A stretch of DNA of 64,000 nucleotides, from the NCBI GenBank assembly GCA_026874595.1, contig CM049322.1:41162840-41226839 (forward strand). The letters are read 5' to 3'. The position numbers and the translations under genes were made by a program. Under the pieces are notes generated by a model that had not been told where the DNA came from, did no database searches, and saw only the letters and a program-made list of their open reading frames with translations. The DNA comes from Sipunculus nudus. Its lineage: Eukaryota; Annelida; Sipuncula; Golfingiida; Sipunculidae. Below, piece after piece: positions 57,366-64,000 of this stretch. Numbering within the stretch: position 1 is the first letter of the stretch; every line of letters begins with the position of its first letter.

Positions 57366-60300
57366 TTATAGCTTATTATTATCTGTGTCTGTTTTAGCTT
57401 ATTATTATCTGTGCCTGTTTTAGCTTATTATTATCTTTGCCTGTTTTAGCTTATTATTATCTGTGCTTGCTTTTAGCTGATTATTATCTGTGTCTGTTTT
57501 AGCTTATTATTATCTGTGTCTGTTTTAGCTTATTATTATCTGTGTCTGTTTTAGCTTATTATTATCTGTGCCTGTTTTAGCTGATTATTATCTGTGTCTG
57601 TTTTAGCTTTTTATTATCTGTGCCTGTTTTAACTTATTATTATCTGTGCCTGTTTTAGCTTATTATTTATCTGTGCCTGTTTTAGCTTATTATTATCTGT
57701 GCCTGTTTTAGCTTATTATTATCTGTGCCTGTTTTAGCTTATTATTATCTGTGCCTGTTTAGGCTTATTATTATCTGTTTCTGTTTTAGCTTATTATTAT
57801 CTGTGCCTGTTTTAGCTTATTATTATCTGTGCCTGTTTTAGCTTATTATTATCTCTGCCTGTTTTAGCTTATTATTATCTGTGCCTATTTTAGCTTATTA
57901 TTATCTCTGCCTGTTTTAGCTGATTATTATCTGTGTCTGTTTTAGCTTATTATTATCTGGGTCTGTTTTAGTTTATTATTATCTGTGTCTGTTTTAGCTT
58001 ATTATTATCTGTGCCTGTTTTAGATTATTATTATCTGTGTCTGTTTTAGCTTATTATTATCTGTGTCTGTTTTAGCTTATTATTATCTGCGCCTGTTTTA
58101 ACTTAATATAATCTGTGTCTGTTTTAGCTTATTATTATCTGTGCCTGTTTTAGCTTATTATTATCTGTGCCTGTTATAGCTTATTATTATCTGTGCCTGT
58201 TTTAGCTTATTATTATCTGTGCTTGCTTTTGATTATTATTATCTGTGCCTGTTTTAGCTTATTATTATCTGTGCCTGTTTTAGCTGATTATTATCTGTGC
58301 CTGTTTTAGCTTATTATTATCTGTGCCTTTTTTAACTTATTATTATCTGTGCCTGTTTTAGCTTATTATTATCTGTGCCTGTTTTAACTTAATATAATCT
58401 GTGCCTGTTTTAGCTTATTATTATCTGTGTCTGTTTTAGCTTATTATTATCTGTGCCTGTTTTAGCTTATTATTATCTGTGCCTGTTTTGGCTTATTATT
58501 ATCTGTGCCTGTTTTAGCTTATTATTATCTGTGCCTGTTTTAGCTTATTATTATCTGTGCCTGTTTAAGCTTATTATTATCTGTGCCTGTTTTAGCTTAT
58601 TATTATCTGTGCCTGTTTTAGCTTATTATTATCTGTGCCTGTTTTAGCTTATTATTATCTGTGCCTGTTTTAGCCTATTATCATCTGTGCCTGTTTTAGC
58701 CTATTATTATCTGTGCCTGTTTTAGCCTATTATTATCTGTGCCTGTTTTAGCTTATTATTATCCGTGCCTGTTTTAGCTTATTATTATCTATGCCTGTTT
58801 TAGCTTATTATTATCTGTGCCTGTTTTAGCTTATTATTATCTGTGCCTGTTTTAGCTTATTATTATCTGTGCCTGTTTTAGCTTATTATTATCTGTGCCT
58901 GTTTTAGCTTATTATTATCTGTGCCTGTTTTAGCTTATTATTATCTGTGCCTGTTTTAGCTTATTATTATCTGTGCCTGTTTTAGCTTATTATTATCTGT
59001 GCCTGTTTTAGCTTATTATTATCTGTGCCTGTTTTAGCTTATTATTATCTGTGCCTGTTTTAGCTTATTATTATCTGTGTCTGTTTTAGCTTATTATTAT
59101 CTGTGTCTGTTTTAGCTTATTATTATCTGTGTCTGTTTTAGCTTATTATTATCTGTGTCTGTTTTAGCTTATTATTATCTGTGTCTGTTTTAGCTTATTA
59201 TTATCTGTGCCTGTTTTAGCTTATTATTATCTGTGCCTGTTTTAGCTTATTATTATCTGTGCCTGTTTTAGCTTATTATTATCTGTGCCTGTTTTAGCTT
59301 ATTATTATCTGTGCCTGTTTTAGCTTATTATTATCTGTGCCTGTTTTAGCTTATTATTATCTGTGTCTGTTTTAGCTTATTATTATCTGTGTCTGTTTTA
59401 GCTTATTATTATCTGTGTCTGTTTTAGCTTATTATTATCTGTGTCTGTTTTAGCTTATTATTATCTGTGCCTGTTTTAGCTTATTATTATCTGTGTCTGT
59501 TTTAGCTTATTATTATCTGTGCCTGTTTTAGCTTATTATTATCTGTGCCTTCTTTAGCTTATTATTATCTGTGTCTGTTTTAGCTTATTATTATCTGTGC
59601 CTTCTTTAGCTTATTATTATCTGTGTCTGTTTTAGCTTATTATTATCTGTGCCTGTTTTAGCTTATTATTATCTGTGCCTGTTTTAGCTTATTATTATCT
59701 GTGCCTGTTTTAGCTTATTATTATCTGTGCCTGTTTTAGCTTATTATTATCTGTGCCTGTTTTAACTTATTATTATCTGTGCCTGTTTTAGCTCATTATT
59801 ATCTGTGCCTGTTTTAACTTATTATTATCTGTGCCTGTTTTAGCTTATTATTATCTGTGCCTGTTTTAGCTTATTATTATCTGTGCCTGTTTTAGCTTAT
59901 TATTATCTGTGCCTGTTTTAGCTTATTATTATCTGTGTCTGATTTAGCTTATTATTATCTGTGCCTGTTTTAACTTATTATTATCTGTGCCTGTTTTAGC
60001 TTATTATTATCTGTGCCTGTTTTAGCTTATTATTATCTGTGCCTGTTTTAGCTTATTATTATCTGTGTCTGTTTTAGCTTATTATTATCTGTGCCTGTTT
60101 TAGCTTATTATTATCTGTGCCTGTTTTAGCTTATTATTATCTGTGCCTGTTTTAGCTTATTATTATCTGTGCCTGTTTTAGCTTATTATTATCTGTGCCT
60201 GTTTTAACTTATTATTATCTGTGCCTGTTTTAGCTTATTATTATCTGTGCCTGTTTTAGCTTATTATTATCTGTGCCTGTTTTAGCTTATTATTATCTGT

Positions 60301-63300
60301 GTCTGTTTTAGCTTATCATTATCTGTGCCTGTTTTAGCTTTTTATTATCTGTGCCTGTTTTAGCTTATCATTATCTGTGCCTGTTTTAGCTTATCATTAT
60401 CTGTGTCTGTTTTAGCTTATTATTATCTGTGCCTGTTTTAGCCTTTTATCATCTGTGCCTGTTTTAGCTTATTATTATCTGTGCCTGTTTTAGCCTATTA
60501 TTATCTGTGCCTGTTTTAGCTTATTATTATCTGTGCCTGTTTTAGCTTATTATTATCTGTGTCTGTTTTAGCTTATTATTATCTGTGCCTGTTTTAGCTT
60601 TTTATTATCTGTGCCTGTTTTGGCTTATTATTATCTGTGCCTGTTTTAGCTTATTATTATCTGTGCCTGTTTTGGCTTATTATTATCTGTGCCTGTTTTA
60701 GCTTATTATTATCTGTGCCTGTTTTAGCTTTTTATTATCTGTGCCTGTTTTGGCTTATTATTATCTGTGCCTGTTTTGGCCTATTATTATCTGTGCCTGT
60801 TTTAGCTTATTATTATCTGTGCCTGTTTTGGCTTATTATTATCTGTGCCTGTTTTAGCTTATTATTATCTGTGTCTGTTTTAGCTTATTATTATCTGTGC
60901 CTGTTTTAGCTTATTATTATCTGTGCCTGTTTTAGCTTATTATTATCTGTGCCTGTTTTAGCTTATTATTATCTGTGCCTGTTTTTGCTTATTATTATCT
61001 GTGCCTGCTTTTGCTTATTATTATCTGTGCCTGTTTTAGCTTATTATTATCTGTGCCTGTTTTAACTTAATATAATCTGTGCCTGTTTTGCTTATTATTA
61101 TCTGTGTCTGTTTTAGCTTATTATTATCTGTGCCTGTTTTAGCTTATTATTATCTGTGCCTGTTTTAGCTTATTATTATCTGTGCCTGTTTTAGCCTATT
61201 ATTATCTGTGCCTGTTTTAGCTTATTATTATCCGTGCCTGTTTTAGCTTATTATTATCTGTGCCTGTTTTAGCTTATTATTATCTGTGTCTGTTTTAGCT
61301 TATTATTATCTGTGCCTGTTTTAGCTTATTATGATCTGTGCCTGTTTTAGCTTATTATTATCTGTGTCTGTTTTAGCTTATTATTATCTGTGTCTGTTTT
61401 AGCTTATTATTATCTGTGTCTGTTTTAGCTTATTATTATCTGTGCCTGTTTTAGCTTATTATTATCTGTGTCTGTTTAAGCTTATTATTACCTGTGTCTG
61501 TTTTAGCTTATTATTATCTGTGCCTGTTTTAGCTTTTTATTATCTGTGCCTGTTTTGGCTTATTATTATCTGTGCCTGTTTTAGCTTATTATTATCTGTG
61601 CCTGTTTTAGCTTATTATTAACTGTGCCTGTTTTAGCTTATTATTATCTGTGTCTGTTTTAGCTTATTATTATCTGTGTCTGTTTTAGCTTATTATTATC
61701 TGTGCCTGTTTTAGCTTATTATTATCTGTGCCTGTTTTAGCTTATTATTATCTGTGTCTGTTTTAGCTTATTATTATCTGTGCCTGTTTTAGCTTATTAT
61801 TATCTGTGCTTGCTTTTGCTTATTATTATCTGTGCCTGTTTTAGCTTATTATTATCTGTGCCTGTTTTAGCTTATTATTATCTGTGCCTGTTTTAACTTA
61901 TTATTATCTGTGCCTTTTTTAGCTTATTATTATCTGTGCCTGTTTTAGCTTATGATTATCTGTGCCTGTTTTAACTTAATATAATCTGTGCCTGTTTTAG
62001 CTTATTATTATCTGTGTCTGTTTTAGCTTATTATTATCTGTGCCTGTTTTAGCTTATTATTATCTGTGCCTGTTTTAGCTTATTATTATCTGTGCCTGTT
62101 TTAGCTTCTTATCATCTGTGCCTGTTTTAGCTTATTATTATCTGTGCCTGTTTTAGCTTATTATCATCTGTGCCTGTTTTAGCTTATTATTATCTGTGCC
62201 TGTTTTAGCCTATTATTATCTGTGCCTGTTTTAGCTTATTATTATCTGTGCCTGTTTTAGCTTATTATTATCTGTGCCTGTTTTAGCCTATTATTATCTG
62301 TGCCTGTTTTAGCTTATTATTATCTGTGTCTGTTTTAGCTTATTATTATCTGTGTCTGTTTTAGCTTATTATTATCTGTGCCTGTTTTAGCTTATTATTA
62401 TCTGTGTCTGTTTTAGCTTATTATTTTCTGTGTCTGTTTTAGCTTATTTTTATTTGTGTCTGTTTCAGCTTATTATTATCTGTGCCTGTTTTAGCTTATT
62501 ATTATCTGTGTCTGTTTTAGCTTATTATTATCTGTGTCTGTTTTAGCTTATTATTATCTGTGCTTGCTTTTGCTTATTATTATCTGTGTCTGTTTTAGCT
62601 TATTATTATCTGTGCCTGTTTTAGCTTATTATTATCTGTGTCTGTTTTAGCTTATTTTTATCTGTGTCTGTTTTAGCTTATTATTATCTGTGCCTGTTTT
62701 AGCTTATTATTATCTGTGCCTGTTTTAGCTTATTATTATCTGTGCCTGTTTTAGCTTATTATTATCTGTGTCTGTTTTAGCTTATTATTATCTGTGCCTG
62801 TTTTAGCTTATTATTATCTGTGTCTGTTTTAGCTTATTATTATCTGTGTCTGTTTTAGCTTATTATTATCTGTGCCTGTTTAAGCTTATTATTATCTGTG
62901 CCTGTTTTAGCTTATTATTATCTGTTTCTGTTTTAGCTTATTATTATCTGTGTCTGTTTTAGCTTATTATTATCTGTGCCTGTTATAGCTTATTATTATC
63001 TGTGTCTGTTTTAGCTTATTATTATCTGTGCCTGTTTTAGCTTATTATTATCTTTGCCTGTTTTAGCTTTTTATTATCTGTGCCTGTTTTAACTTATTAT
63101 TATCTGTGCCTGTTTTAGCTTATTATTTATCTGTGCCTGTTTTAGCTTATTATTATCTGTGCCTGTTTTAGCTTATTATTATCTGTGCCTGTTTTAACTT
63201 ATTATTATCTGTGCCTGTTTAGGCTTATTATTATCTGTTTCTGTTTTAGCTTATTATTATCTGTGCCTGTTTTAGCTTATTATTATCTGTGTCTGTTTTT

Positions 63301-64000
63301 GCTTATTATTATCTGTGCCTGCTTTTGCTTATTATTATCTGTGCCTGTTTTAGCTTATTATTATCTGTGCCTGTTTTAACTTAATATAATCTGTGCCTGT
63401 TTTGCTTATTATTATCTGTGTCTGTTTTAGCTTATTATTATCTGTGCCTGTTTTAGCTTATTATTATCTGTGCCTGTTTTAGCTTATTATTATCTGTGCC
63501 TGTTTTAGCTTATTATTATCTGTGTCTGTTTTAGCTTATTATTATCTGTGCCTGTTTTAGCTTATTATTATCTGTGCCTGTTTTAGCTTATTATTATCTG
63601 TGCCTGTTTTAGCTTATTATTATCTGTGTCTGTTTTAGCTTATTATTATCTGTGTCTGTTTTAGCTTATTATTATCTGTGTCTGTTTTAGCTTATTATTA
63701 TCTGTGCCTGTTTTAGCTTATTATTATCTGTGTCTGTTTTAGCTTATTATTATCTGTGCCTGTTTTAGCTTATTATTATCTGTTCCTTCTTTAGCTTATT
63801 ATTATCTGTGTCTGTTTTAGCTTATTATTATCTGTGCCTTCTTTAGCTTATTATTATCTGTGTCTGTTTTAGCTTATTATTATCTGTGCCTGTTTTAGCT
63901 TATTATTATCTGTGCCTGTTTTAGCTTATTATTATCTGTGCCTGTTTTAGCTTATTATTATCTGTGCCTGTTTTAGCCTATTATTATCTGTCCCTGTTTT

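Larger units (their letters stand above)
48583..64000 (+). repeat. 26-bp satellite mega-array, about 590 units, open at window edge
   Basis: A single tandem array whose unit contains GCTTATTATTATCTGTG and then a C/T position followed by CTGTTTTA, 26 bases in all. 15.4 kb is visible and it continues past 64000. Units are about 85-100 percent alike. Recurrent variants are TGTGTCTG for TGTGCCTG, GCCGG, TTTTTATT, GCTGATT, GTGCTTGCTTTTG and AACTTAATATAAT. Their order repeats at 1144 bp (44 units), 1846 bp (71 units) and longer distances, so the array carries higher-order structure from unequal exchange. The consensus has one stop (in TTTTAG). Because 26 is not a multiple of 3, each frame meets it every 78 bases. 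Open frames of 64-90 residues appear only where TTTTAG became TTTTGG or similar and are not genes. Confidence 0.98.

Noticed and set aside
60637..60909. 90-residue hydrophobic frame (LAYYYLCLF-type repeats) and similar 64-residue frames at 52628, 53407, 58453 and 63185
   Set aside because: All lie in the 26-bp satellite and open only where the single TAG of the unit is mutated. They start at GTG, and the frame shifts through all three phases each 78 bases.
48583..64000. CRISPR-like array of regular repeats
   Set aside because: There are no unique spacers: the 26-base unit is contiguous. The context is eukaryotic.

Overview
This is an AT-rich stretch of an animal nuclear genome, most likely an aquatic invertebrate and plausibly a mollusc or other lophotrochozoan. 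The evidence is intron-containing and low-density genes, many (TA)n arrays, abundant non-autonomous transposons, and a methyl-end fatty acid desaturase of the kind known from invertebrates. No species can be named from the sequence. Nothing looks bacterial.

Only two protein genes are firmly supported. The first is a two-exon glycosyltransferase family 92 gene on the + strand (exons 28979-29065 and 30235-31272, joined in phase 0). It reads as a 374-residue type II Golgi-type enzyme. The second is an intact 391-residue methyl-end (delta-12/omega-3 type) desaturase on the - strand (40355-41530) with all three histidine boxes and no cytochrome b5 domain. Its coding sequence is one exon, probably preceded by a 5' UTR intron. 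The two genes belong to unrelated pathways (glycan assembly and polyunsaturated lipid synthesis) and nothing links them functionally.

Layout. 1-13 kb: dispersed repeats in several families, a tRNA-like Pol III sequence, a 1.77-kb TIR element carrying 145-bp tandem units and a nested retro-insertion, and a possible short first exon near 10.4 kb. 13-18 kb: a near-perfect hairpin between two (TA)n arrays, a 52-bp minisatellite, a 24-bp minisatellite, and a palindrome-rich block also bracketed by (TA)n. 18.7-20.7 kb: a long-TIR DNA element. 20.9-23.3 kb: wreckage of a LINE reverse transcriptase. 24-27.4 kb: two related segments, one still open. 28.4-31.3 kb: the GT92 gene. 31.3-40.3 kb: mostly unrecognised intergenic DNA with two clear MITEs, a 22-bp minisatellite and an in-frame 96-bp duplication. 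40.3-42.1 kb: the desaturase and an upstream repeat. 42.5-48.5 kb: a third copy of a widespread repeat, a Tc1/mariner-like MITE and a coding-like 27-bp repeat downstream of a TATA box. From about 48583 to the window end: one uninterrupted 26-bp satellite of roughly 590 units, with higher-order duplications of 44 and 71 units. It runs off the edge.

All repeat calls rest on reading the window against itself. No alignment program or database was used, so copy boundaries are approximate unless a TIR or target-site duplication fixes them.
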